From assembly GCA_024223125.1 (NCBI GenBank), contig JAAEOP010001121.1:1-27249 (forward strand): a stretch of DNA of 27,249 nt, in the 5' to 3' direction. The stretch comes from Chloroflexota bacterium. Its GTDB lineage: Bacteria > Chloroflexota > Anaerolineae > Promineifilales > Promineifilaceae. This document shows, piece after piece, positions 8,941-16,991 of the stretch; the stretch's first letter is position 1, and each line of letters opens with the position of its first letter. A program made the translations under genes and the position numbers. The notes beneath the pieces were generated by a model. The model was not told the DNA's origin. It was given only the letters and a program-made list of their open reading frames with translations, and did no database searches.

Positions 8941-11445
8941 ATGATTGAACAACAAACCGACTCCTTCCGCCCACCATTACGATGGCGAGATGGCTTGCAA
9001 ACTCGATTGATCATTAGTTTTTTCATTTTTTTAACAGCGTTGGTAGGAGCGGTTGTCATTGTCATTCAAATTGTGGGGCGTAATTTACTCATCGCAGACA
9101 ACTACCGCTTAATTGAGAATAATGGTAACAAAATCGTGTCTGATTTAGGCATGATGTTGGCGATGACGGAATCTTTAACGGCCGCCTTGGCCAACATGGG
9201 AGAATCACACAAGCCAGATGCAGAAGAATTTTATGAAGTCATCCCCGAAATGATGAACATTGAATCACAAACATCATTGATTGCGGGTGGGGGGTTGTGG
9301 CCGGAACCGTATACCTTTGATCCCAATTTAGAGCGCAGTAGTTTCTTTTGGGGGCGCAATGAAGCCGGGTTTTTGGAATATTACAATGATTACAATGATC
9401 CCCATGGCCCCGGCTATCATAACGAAGAATGGTATGTGCCGGCGCGGTATGTGGCCGGGGGTTCCTGTTTTTGGTCGCAATCTTACATGGATCCTTACTC
9501 CTTTCAACCGATGGTGACTTGCACAGTGCCTATGTATAATGAAGCCGATCAATTCACCGGATCGACCACTGTGGATTTACGGCTGGAAGGTGTGCGGGCA
9601 TTTTTTGCCAAGGCGTCTGAAGTGACAGGCGGTTATGTCTTTGCTGTGGACCGCAACAATAAATTTATTTCTTATCCTAATGAACAGCTAACAAAAATTG
9701 AGTTTGAGGATGAAGATGGCAATTTGACACAAGAATTTATTCATGCCAATGATTTGGCCGAGAAGGAATTGAAATTCACCCCGATTGCAATGGCGTTGGA
9801 ATCTATTAACCGTGAAATTGAGCAGTTGAGCCAACAGGATACAAATTATGATCCTATGTTAGCAGAAACGATTGCCCATGATAGTTACCAAATAAATGCC
9901 CAAGAAGCCCGGTTGGTCGCGGCTATTTTGAGCGATCCTTTAGCCGAACGCACCAAAGATTCTAATTTGTTGTCTCAATTTGTGGTGGATGATGATGTTT
10001 TATTGGCTGAACGGGTAACGGTTTCTATTTTTCATATGCCAGATGCGTATTGGAAAATTGTGTTGGTGACGCCTGTAAGCAAGGCCACTGCAACGGCCGT
10101 GTCCATTTCCAGAACAGTCTTGTTGTCACTCCTCGTTGTTGTCGTCATCCTATCCTTCATGGCCTTTATTTTGTTACGCCACTATCTTGTAAAACCGGTG
10201 CAAAATATGGCTCGGCCGCTGCAAAATTTATCTGGCAAACCGGCTGATTTGTCCTTACGCTTAGATGACTCAGCCCGGAATGAATTGGGTGATTTAGCTT
10301 ACTGGTTTAATCGGCGAACCCAAGATTTGCAATTGGCAAATGAGCATGTACGGCAAGAAAGCAAGGAACGGGCCAGAACCAATGCCACCTTGCAAGCGCT
10401 GCTTAACGCCATTCCCGATGACATTTTCCAGTTAAATCGGAAGGGCGGCTTCACAGAATATATCCCTTCAAAGGAGTTCATCCCTAAAATTTTTCCCAAA
10501 TCGTTTTTAGGAAAGCAATTTGAGGAGGTGATGCCGACCGATTTGGCCGCCCTATTCCAATCTCAAACGAGCGGTTTATTTGCAGACGGCCGTATGCGTG
10601 TTTTTGAATATTCTCATACAACGGAGAAGGGGAAAGTTCATTTTGAAGCCCGAATTAATAAAATTGATGATGCCGCTGCTTTATTGATTGTCCGCGACAT
10701 TACCAAACGGAAAGAAGTGCAAATTTCGTTAGTGACCTATGCCAATGAGTTAGAACGGAGCAACCGAGAATACCAGGATTTTGCGTATGTCGCTTCCCAT
10801 GATTTGCAAGAGCCTCTGCGTAAAATTCAAGCGTTTGGAGACAGATTAACAACCCGTTACGCACAACATTTGGATGAACGCGGTTTGATGTATTTGGATA
10901 GAATGCAAAATGCGGCCGAACGTATGCAAACGCTCATTGTAGATTTGTTAACTTTTTCTCGTGTAACAACCCAGGCCGAACCTTTTACAAATGTTGATCT
11001 CAATGAAGTTCTGGCCCATGTCTTGGTTGACCTGGACACGAAGATTGAAGAAATATCCGCTCAAATTGAATTGTCTGAATTAGCGCAGATTGAGGCTGAC
11101 GGAACCCAAATGCGCCAACTATTCCAAAATTTGATTAGTAATGCGCTCAAGTTTAGCCAAGAGGATGTATCGCCTGTTATTCAAATAAACGGCCGTCTGC
11201 TGCCCGGTTCCAATTTATATGAAATTCGGGTCAAGGATAACGGCATTGGCTTTGAGCCACAATATCAAGAACGCATTTTTCAGGTGTTTCAACGGTTACA
11301 CGGCCGTTTTGATTATGAAGGCACTGGTGTTGGCCTGGCCATCTGTAAACGTATCATTGAAAGACATCTAGGTGTGATTGCGGCCGAAAGTTCTCTTAAT
11401 GAGGGTGCAACTTTTATAATACAATTGCCACTTAAACAACCCTGA
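8941..11445 (+). CDS. Sensor histidine kinase (Cache-HAMP-PAS-HisKA-HATPase)
   Basis: 834 aa. A membrane helix (about 24-46) is followed by an extracytoplasmic domain (about 50-375) with dCache-like features: GLWPEPYTFDPNLERSSFFW, the ARYVAGGSCFWSQSYMDPY block and FAVDRNNKFISYP. A second helix (about 383-405) leads to HAMP (406-465), a PAS-like segment (485-595, FEYSHTTEKGKVHFEARI and RDITKRKE), HisKA with FAYVASHDLQEPLRKIQAF (phospho-acceptor His620) and HATPase_c with NLISNALKFS, KDNGIGFEP and GTGVGLAICKRI. Ligand sensing outside the membrane is inferred. No response regulator lies next to it on this strand. It is divergent from the NarL-type kinase. Codon choice looks more T/A-rich than its neighbours, but ACGGCCGT octamers are present. 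No strong ribosome site precedes the ATG. Confidence 0.92.
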   Translation: MIEQQTDSFRPPLRWRDGLQTRLIISFFIFLTALVGAVVIVIQIVGRNLLIADNYRLIENNGNKIVSDLGMMLAMTESLTAALANMGESHKPDAEEFYEVIPEMMNIESQTSLIAGGGLWPEPYTFDPNLERSSFFWGRNEAGFLEYYNDYNDPHGPGYHNEEWYVPARYVAGGSCFWSQSYMDPYSFQPMVTCTVPMYNEADQFTGSTTVDLRLEGVRAFFAKASEVTGGYVFAVDRNNKFISYPNEQLTKIEFEDEDGNLTQEFIHANDLAEKELKFTPIAMALESINREIEQLSQQDTNYDPMLAETIAHDSYQINAQEARLVAAILSDPLAERTKDSNLLSQFVVDDDVLLAERVTVSIFHMPDAYWKIVLVTPVSKATATAVSISRTVLLSLLVVVVILSFMAFILLRHYLVKPVQNMARPLQNLSGKPADLSLRLDDSARNELGDLAYWFNRRTQDLQLANEHVRQESKERARTNATLQALLNAIPDDIFQLNRKGGFTEYIPSKEFIPKIFPKSFLGKQFEEVMPTDLAALFQSQTSGLFADGRMRVFEYSHTTEKGKVHFEARINKIDDAAALLIVRDITKRKEVQISLVTYANELERSNREYQDFAYVASHDLQEPLRKIQAFGDRLTTRYAQHLDERGLMYLDRMQNAAERMQTLIVDLLTFSRVTTQAEPFTNVDLNEVLAHVLVDLDTKIEEISAQIELSELAQIEADGTQMRQLFQNLISNALKFSQEDVSPVIQINGRLLPGSNLYEIRVKDNGIGFEPQYQERIFQVFQRLHGRFDYEGTGVGLAICKRIIERHLGVIAAESSLNEGATFIIQLPLKQP

Positions 11446-11561
11446 TCGAGAATTCCGCATACACATCCTTGACCGTGTTTCCCACGCCGCCATAGGTAAA
11501 ACGGCGAGAAATTGTTACAAGATTGTGATACGGCCGTATTCCATTCCACCCCAATAACCTT

Positions 11562-11567
11562 TATAAT
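11562..11567 (+). promoter_or_regulatory. Candidate -10 box giving a leaderless exosortase mRNA
   Basis: A perfect TATAAT lies only six bases before the ATG at 11574 and there is no Shine-Dalgarno sequence. If this is the -10, transcription would begin at or next to the start codon. No good -35 is seen at 16-18 bases upstream, so this is a suggestion only. Confidence 0.35.
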
Positions 11568-11573
11568 AACCAT

Positions 11574-13112
11574 ATGAATAGCGACAAAACCTTATCAAAG
11601 TTGTCTATGTTCACGCCTGCTTCCCCGCCCCAACCGTGGCGACAGTTTGGCCTGAACAGCCTCATTTTGCTTGTCTGGTTATGGTTATACCAGCCTGTTT
11701 TTGCCTATTTCAACATCATCTTCCGCCGTGAAGATTTCCGCACCAACCAGGTTGTTCTCTTCGGCGTTTTACTCATGATCGCTTTGCAATTGCACAAGGA
11801 AAAAACTCGCCCCCAATTTGCGGCCGTTCCCCATCTCAACTGGCTGGCGTTGAGTCTCGTATTTGGCAGTTCAGCCCTTTATCTGCTGGCAGAACGTTAC
11901 CTGAATGTGAACATGCTTTCCGCCAGTTTATTTGTGCTAGGCAGCTATGGGCTGTTGGGACTTTGGCTGTCGCCGATGCGCTGGCGACAGGGTTTACCGG
12001 CCATGCTGCTGCTCATCGGGGTACTGCCATTTGGCGAACATTTACAGACGTTTGTGGGCTACCCTATGCGTATCTTCACGGCCGAAATTGTTCGTAACGG
12101 TTTGGCGACTGCTGGCGTCACAGCCGTGGGCGTAGATACCATTCTCGTCTTTGAAAATAGTGTCTCCCAGGTAGATTTGCCTTGCAGCGGCGTTAAAAGT
12201 TTGTGGACGGGAATGTTGTTTCTCATTGCGGCAACATGGGTGGAACAGCGGCCGTTGACCCCCCGCTGGCTACTCGTCGTCATCATATTTATCCCCCTCC
12301 TGTTCATCGCCAACCTCACCCGCGTTGCTATCCTCGTTATCGCCGGACAGGTGATGGGCTGGCAGCTTCTGGCCGAAATGCTGCATATACCGTTGGGGGT
12401 GTTGGGCTTTATTGTTGCCTGTGCGACTGTTCTACTTTTACTCTGCTGGTTGACCCCAGGGATTAAAGAGCAGAATATGAGAACCAAAAATCCGCATTCC
12501 CCATTTCCCATTCCCCATTCCCCAAAATGGCTGCCTGCTTTCCTCATCATCACCCTCCTCATCATGATCCAACTTTACACACCCCGTCCCCAAACTGGGC
12601 TGACAAGCGTACCGCCAACCTGGAACTTCCCCCAAAAATTACAGGCGGAACTGTTGCCTCTGAAACCAGACGAAAATGAATGGCTGACCAAAGATGGGGC
12701 TGAAGCGGCCGATCGGCTACGCTTTCAATGGGGAGATGTCAGCGGTACGATGATCCTCATCACGAGCAAAACGTGGCGGGCACACCATCGTCCAGAACGC
12801 TGCTTTGAGGTGTACGGTCTCTCGCTGGACGATTCGCGTACCCATCTTGTAAACACCCACTTCCCGGTACGCCAGGTGGCGTTGGGAGACGGCGACCAGC
12901 GCAGCCTGTATTCAGCCACGTACTGGTTCCAATCCCCCGCCCAGGCCACCGACGATTACGCCAGCCGTATCTGGGCCGACGTGTCATGGGAGCGGGAACG
13001 TTGGGTGCTTGTTTCTATCCTGTTTGACGGGACTGTGAATCCCAACGAACCGGAAATCGAAGGGTTGTATGTGGCCCTTCATGATGCCGTTAATGGGTAT
13101 TTGACTCCGTAG
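11574..13112 (+). CDS. xrtO: Exosortase (XrtO-like) with EpsI-like C-terminal domain
   Basis: 512 aa. About eight helices (residues 20-300) carry the exosortase signature: Cys204 in VDLPCSGVKSLWTGM, Arg250 in IANLTRVAILV and His271 in LHIPLGVLGF, the Cys-Arg-His set expected of this membrane transpeptidase family that cleaves PEP-CTERM proteins. After a linker and one more helix, residues 345-512 resemble the EpsI/DUF3485 domain often fused or adjacent to exosortases (AHHRPERCFEVYG). The linker (308-316, NPHSPFPIPHSPK) is encoded by four tandem CATTCCC-type heptamers at 12495-12522. The next gene encodes a PEP-CTERM-tailed protein, the likely substrate. The stop TAG falls in the first bases of a palindromic element. 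XrtO subtype assignment is from memory of its gene pairing and moderately sure. Confidence 0.85.
   Translation: MNSDKTLSKLSMFTPASPPQPWRQFGLNSLILLVWLWLYQPVFAYFNIIFRREDFRTNQVVLFGVLLMIALQLHKEKTRPQFAAVPHLNWLALSLVFGSSALYLLAERYLNVNMLSASLFVLGSYGLLGLWLSPMRWRQGLPAMLLLIGVLPFGEHLQTFVGYPMRIFTAEIVRNGLATAGVTAVGVDTILVFENSVSQVDLPCSGVKSLWTGMLFLIAATWVEQRPLTPRWLLVVIIFIPLLFIANLTRVAILVIAGQVMGWQLLAEMLHIPLGVLGFIVACATVLLLLCWLTPGIKEQNMRTKNPHSPFPIPHSPKWLPAFLIITLLIMIQLYTPRPQTGLTSVPPTWNFPQKLQAELLPLKPDENEWLTKDGAEAADRLRFQWGDVSGTMILITSKTWRAHHRPERCFEVYGLSLDDSRTHLVNTHFPVRQVALGDGDQRSLYSATYWFQSPAQATDDYASRIWADVSWERERWVLVSILFDGTVNPNEPEIEGLYVALHDAVNGYLTP
12495..12522 (+). repeat. In-frame heptameric tandem repeat inside the exosortase gene
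   Basis: Four consecutive 7-bp units: CATTCCC, CATTTCC, CATTCCC, CATTCCC. They encode a Pro/His/Ser-rich linker (HSPFPIPHSP) between the catalytic membrane domain and the EpsI-like domain. 28 bp plus flanks keep the frame open. Confidence 0.85.
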
Positions 13113-13156
13113 TGCAAACTGTTAGTTTGCGTGAACAAACTAACAGTTTGCTCTAC
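13109..13156. repeat. Palindromic element, copy A
   Basis: Perfect 16-bp arms GCAAACTGTTAGTTTG (13114-13129) and CAAACTAACAGTTTGC (13136-13151) around CGTGAA, extending outward to GTAG and CTAC with one mismatch. The TAG in the left terminal GTAG is the stop codon of the exosortase gene. A near-identical copy ends the next gene. It may also act as an mRNA hairpin. Confidence 0.9.
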
Positions 13157-13178
13157 ATTTATAAAGGAGATGTGTCTC

Positions 13179-16091
13179 ATGAAAAAACAAATACTGAACT
13201 TGCGAAATTGGCAATATTTCCTCTTTTGGTCCTGGAACATTATTTTTATGGCCTTTACGCTGATTGGCTTTGCGCCGACTGTGCTGCCAGAAATGATCAC
13301 CTCTGTGCGTGCCGGCGTCATTCCGGGACAATATCTACTCTTTGGCCTGATTCTGGCTTTGATACCTTTAAGCGCCATCATTTTGGGGGCTACGCTGCTG
13401 CGTAAAGAACCGGGCAAATTATTCCAGCTAGGCTATGGCGTGGAAGGGCCGCTCATGCTTTTGCTGGCCGTACGCTTTTTTGTCATTCGCGATAGTACGC
13501 CAGTGGTGACACTGTTGTTTGGCATCGGGGCGCTGGGAATGGGGACGCTGCTGTGGAGTTTGCTAGACGGCCGTATCAATCAACGCGGCCCCTTCCTAAC
13601 CCATCTACGGGTAATTGGTCTGACTTTGCTGCTAATCATCGGCATCTTTGCCAGCATTTGGATTGCCTTTTACGCTGTGCCCATAGCCGCCCTTATCCTG
13701 CAATTGGTGGGGGAAATTTTGGGCGACCTGGGCCAATTTATCCGTGAAATAGTAGACGTACTGCGAGACGGTTTCCGCCAGGCCATCATCTGGGTTCCCT
13801 TCATGATTTTGGGGCTAATCCAACTGGCCTATACCGCCACCTTGTTTGTCATTATGCCCATTGCCGTGCCGCTTATTTACGGCCGTGCCTGGCTGCAAAG
13901 TTTACGCGCCCTCAGCCGTCGTTACAGTGAACCAAGAGCGGTGGCTTTGAGTACGGCCGTAATCGCCCTGCTCATCTTCGGCATCATCCAAACCAATCAA
14001 CAACCCCAGCACAAAGCATTTGCCCTGCTAGAAGAGCCGCCCGCCACACCAGAAGAAGCGGATGCGCTGCTGTCCCAACAAGACCTCATTCGGGCCGGAT
14101 TGTTGAACGCTTATCTGGCCCAACACCGTTACATCAGCGCCCAGGGTGAAGTGAACCACATCAGCGATCTCTATGAAGAAGCCTTTAAAATATCGCCCAC
14201 TCAGGGAGCGCAGGTACAAGGTTGGTACGAACGGCTCCTCAGTCCATTGCTGTACCATCCCGTCCATGAATACGAATCGCTTAACCGCTGGGATAACCGT
14301 ACTTTGCGGGAAGAACCGGCCAAAGCGGCCGCATTGTACGAACAGTTCTTTGACGAACCGATTACCGAAGGGGAAAAAGAAACCGTCGTCCGCGCTGTAC
14401 GTTCTACCTGGATGCCCGACCAGGCCCGTGCCGGTTGGCAGGCGGTGGATGACCGGGAAATCTATCTGGCGCAGCAAGAAGTGACTGTGCTTGAAAATGG
14501 GGATTGGGCCGATGTGGAACTGTATGAGGTGTATGAAAATCAGACCACCCAACGGCAAGAAGTTGTGTACTATTTTACGCTGCCGGAAACGGCCGTACTT
14601 ACCGGCCTCTGGTTGGGTAACAGCCCCAATCGGGAGACTCGTTTTGATTTCCGTGTGGCTCCGCGAGGGGCAGCCCAGGCCGTCTACCGCCAGGAAGTAC
14701 AACGGCGGGTAGACCCGGCCTTGTTGGAACAAATCGGCCCTAGCCAATACCGTTTGCGGGCTTTCCCTGTGCCCCCCATGAGCCGGGATTGGGAGGATGA
14801 GCTAGACCACACCGTCTTAGCTCCCGGCCAACCGCTGCACATGTGGCTTACCTACCAGGTCATGAGCGAGGATAACAGTTGGCCGCTGCCCTATCTGGCC
14901 GAGCAGTTTAATGTGTATTGGGATCGGAACACATCCCGCTTGCTCAATGGACAACCGATGGATGTCCATCCACGAGTCTGGCTGCCGGAAACGGCCCCCA
15001 CAATAGCATCTTCCCCGCCAACCGGCCACCGGGTTGATTTTCCTGATGGCACGGCCGTTATTGCCCAGCCGGTCAACGCTGAAAATTTACCCCAACCCAA
15101 CGGTGATTTAGCGTTGGCCGTTGTTCTGGATCGCTCGCGCAGCATGGCCGTTTATGATGAAACGGTGCAAGAAGCGCTGGCTCAGGTGGGGGAGTGGGGT
15201 ACGGCCGTAGATGTCTATCTCACCGCCTCTGAATTTCGGGGCGAAGAAGCGCAGATCATTCCCCTGGCACAGTTGGACAGCGAAAACATCCTCTATTACG
15301 GCGGTCAAAATGCAGGTGACCTGTTGCTGCAATTTAGTGATTTGTATGCCGGACAGGAATATGACGCTATTCTGGTGTTAACGGATGGGACGGGATTTGG
15401 GGTGAGTTATGACGGCCGTGAAGCCACAACCCCCAACGTCCCCCTCTGGATGATTCACATGGATGGCACTTTTCCTTTGGGTTATGATGACGCTACTTTG
15501 GAAGCGATTCAAGCCAGTGGTGGGGGCAGCGCGGCGGCCGTAAATGAAGCCCTCACCCGGCTGGCCTTCACCACCCAAAACCAGGTTGAAAGTGTGACCA
15601 GTGACGTAGCCGACGGTTATATCTGGACCCGAATGCCAACCGAAACGGCCGATACCCTATCCGTCGCTCTGGAAAAACACGAACCGGCCGATGACTTTGC
15701 CGCCTTTGCCGGCCGTCGCCAAATTCTGGCCGAAATGCAAACTCGGCAAGGCGACCTGAGTGACCTGGAAACATTGGACGCTTTGCACGCCATCGCCATT
15801 GAACATGGCATTGTGACGCCGTACTCCTCCATGATTGTCCTGGTGGAAACGCGGCAAGAGAAGATGCTGGACGAACTAGAAAATGACGCCGACCGTTTTG
15901 AGCGCGAATTCGAAGAAGTGGGGGAGACAGACCAGCAGTTAACTGTCACCGGCGTCCCCGAACCGGAAGAGTGGTTGCTAATCGGACTGGCGAATCTCAT
16001 GCTCATCGCTTTCATTTATAAAACCTGTCAATCACAAATTAACAAGAGCGTTAAGTATCTGTCCCAAAATTTATTTTGGCGACAGTTGTAG
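13179..16091 (+). CDS. PEP-CTERM polytopic membrane protein with VIT-like and vWA domains
   Basis: 970 aa. The N-terminal 280 residues hold about eight helices. Next is a helical region, a VIT-like beta domain (about 420-575, including AQQEVTVLENGDWADVELYE and YYFTLPETAVLTGLWLG), and a von Willebrand A domain with the MIDAS motif DRSRS (651-655) and VLTDGTGFG. Near the C-terminus is VPEPEEW (926-932) followed by a hydrophobic helix and basic residues, a PEP-CTERM sorting signal. A polytopic PEP-CTERM protein beside an exosortase matches the rare family I recall as TIGR02921, proposed as the dedicated exosortase-O target. Function unknown; a surface or periplasmic adhesion or complex-assembly role is inferred. 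The frame opens at 13131 inside a palindromic element, but AAGGAG nine bases before 13179 marks the true start. A tail of about 20 residues follows the signal and ends at a TAG lying in another palindrome. Confidence 0.87.
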   Translation: MKKQILNLRNWQYFLFWSWNIIFMAFTLIGFAPTVLPEMITSVRAGVIPGQYLLFGLILALIPLSAIILGATLLRKEPGKLFQLGYGVEGPLMLLLAVRFFVIRDSTPVVTLLFGIGALGMGTLLWSLLDGRINQRGPFLTHLRVIGLTLLLIIGIFASIWIAFYAVPIAALILQLVGEILGDLGQFIREIVDVLRDGFRQAIIWVPFMILGLIQLAYTATLFVIMPIAVPLIYGRAWLQSLRALSRRYSEPRAVALSTAVIALLIFGIIQTNQQPQHKAFALLEEPPATPEEADALLSQQDLIRAGLLNAYLAQHRYISAQGEVNHISDLYEEAFKISPTQGAQVQGWYERLLSPLLYHPVHEYESLNRWDNRTLREEPAKAAALYEQFFDEPITEGEKETVVRAVRSTWMPDQARAGWQAVDDREIYLAQQEVTVLENGDWADVELYEVYENQTTQRQEVVYYFTLPETAVLTGLWLGNSPNRETRFDFRVAPRGAAQAVYRQEVQRRVDPALLEQIGPSQYRLRAFPVPPMSRDWEDELDHTVLAPGQPLHMWLTYQVMSEDNSWPLPYLAEQFNVYWDRNTSRLLNGQPMDVHPRVWLPETAPTIASSPPTGHRVDFPDGTAVIAQPVNAENLPQPNGDLALAVVLDRSRSMAVYDETVQEALAQVGEWGTAVDVYLTASEFRGEEAQIIPLAQLDSENILYYGGQNAGDLLLQFSDLYAGQEYDAILVLTDGTGFGVSYDGREATTPNVPLWMIHMDGTFPLGYDDATLEAIQASGGGSAAAVNEALTRLAFTTQNQVESVTSDVADGYIWTRMPTETADTLSVALEKHEPADDFAAFAGRRQILAEMQTRQGDLSDLETLDALHAIAIEHGIVTPYSSMIVLVETRQEKMLDELENDADRFEREFEEVGETDQQLTVTGVPEPEEWLLIGLANLMLIAFIYKTCQSQINKSVKYLSQNLFWRQL

Positions 16092-16136
16092 AACAAACTG
16101 TTAGTTTGTTCGGCACAAACTAACAGTTTGCGCTAC
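16088..16136. repeat. Palindromic element, copy B
   Basis: Perfect 15-bp arms CAAACTGTTAGTTTG (16094-16108) and CAAACTAACAGTTTG (16116-16130) around TTCGGCA, bounded by GTAG (16088-16091) and CTAC (16133-16136). Same element as copy A, about 2.98 kb away in the same orientation. Its terminal TAG is the stop codon of the PEP-CTERM gene, and the ABC ATPase gene starts seven bases after its right end. Confidence 0.9.
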
Positions 16137-16142
16137 ATTAGT

Positions 16143-16949
16143 ATGATTATGGGTTCTCCATTTTTAACGGCCGACAACATTAATCACACCTTTGATAACC
16201 TGCCAGTTCTGGCCAATGTCTCGCTGGAAATTGAGGCCGGCGCGTTTGTAGCATTGGTGGGGCCATCCGGGGTAGGGAAGTCTACTTTGTTGCGAATCTT
16301 GGCCGGGTTGCTGCGGCCGTCCAGCGGCCGCATCGTTACCGCAAATGAAGGCGAGGAGCCAATCGGTCTCGTCTTTCAGCGTGACAATCTGATGCCCTGG
16401 CGCACTGCCTACCAAAATGTGTGCCTCCCCCTGGAACTGCAAGGTATTAGCGGGGCAAAGGCAGAGCAGCGTGTTCATGAACTGCTGCAATTGGTGGGCT
16501 TGGCCGGATTTGAACAAAACTACCCGGCCCAGCTTTCTGGCGGCATGGCGCAGCGGGTAGCTCTGGCGCGGGCGCTGGTGCATCATCCCTCGTTCTTGTT
16601 GTTGGATGAACCGTTTGGTTCGTTGGATGCCCTGACGAGAGAGCGGATGGGGTTGGAACTGCTGCGTATCTGGCAAGCGATGCCGGTAACAGTTTTTATG
16701 GTGACACACAGCATTAATGAGGCTGCTTTTTTGGCAGATGAGGTCTTGGTGATGGACGGCCGTCCGGCTACGATTACCCATCACATTCCCATTAACCTGC
16801 TCCGCCCACGTTTGTTAGAGATGCAAGGGTCAGCGTCGTTTCATGGCTGTGTTACGGCCGTGCGTACCGCCATTGCCCAAAATGCAAAAGAGATTGATGA
16901 TACCTTGTCACCAATCTCCAATTCCTCTGGTAGTGTTAAACTGAGTTGA
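16143..16949 (+). CDS. ABC transporter ATP-binding protein, NitT/TauT (SsuB/TauB-like) type
   Basis: About 269 aa. All nucleotide-binding motifs are present: Walker A GPSGVGKST (40-48), Q-loop VFQRDNLMPW, signature LSGGMAQR (131-138), Walker B FLLLDEPFGSLDA (D155, E156) and H-loop VTHS (H189). The DNLMPWRTAYQNV stretch is typical of the nitrate/sulfonate/taurine importer group. No permease or binding protein gene is in the window, so it may serve a transporter encoded elsewhere or have been recruited to the exosortase neighbourhood. The frame extends to a TTG at 16128 inside palindrome B. ATGs at 16143 and 16149 are more likely starts, but neither has a clear ribosome site, so translation may depend on the upstream gene. 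Confidence 0.92.
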   Translation: MIMGSPFLTADNINHTFDNLPVLANVSLEIEAGAFVALVGPSGVGKSTLLRILAGLLRPSSGRIVTANEGEEPIGLVFQRDNLMPWRTAYQNVCLPLELQGISGAKAEQRVHELLQLVGLAGFEQNYPAQLSGGMAQRVALARALVHHPSFLLLDEPFGSLDALTRERMGLELLRIWQAMPVTVFMVTHSINEAAFLADEVLVMDGRPATITHHIPINLLRPRLLEMQGSASFHGCVTAVRTAIAQNAKEIDDTLSPISNSSGSVKLS

Positions 16950-16991
16950 GCCATGCCAAATGCAGACATTTTTTTGGAATCGACATGAATC

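Noticed and set aside
5677..11445. The Cache-type kinase as partner of the NarL-type regulator
   Set aside because: The regulator overlaps the other kinase gene and is on the opposite strand from the Cache kinase. HisKA-type kinases normally do not pair with NarL-type regulators.
12059..12565. 168-aa open frame antisense to the exosortase gene
   Set aside because: The opposite strand contains the Cys-Arg-His exosortase residues; this frame is a by-product of its codon usage.
14028..14747. 239-aa open frame on the minus strand
   Set aside because: It lies wholly antisense to the PEP-CTERM/vWA gene, whose domains are clear. No ribosome site, and the residue composition is that of a shadow frame.
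16164..16784. 206-aa open frame on the minus strand
   Set aside because: Antisense to the ABC ATPase, which carries all family motifs. No similarity to any fold that I recognise.
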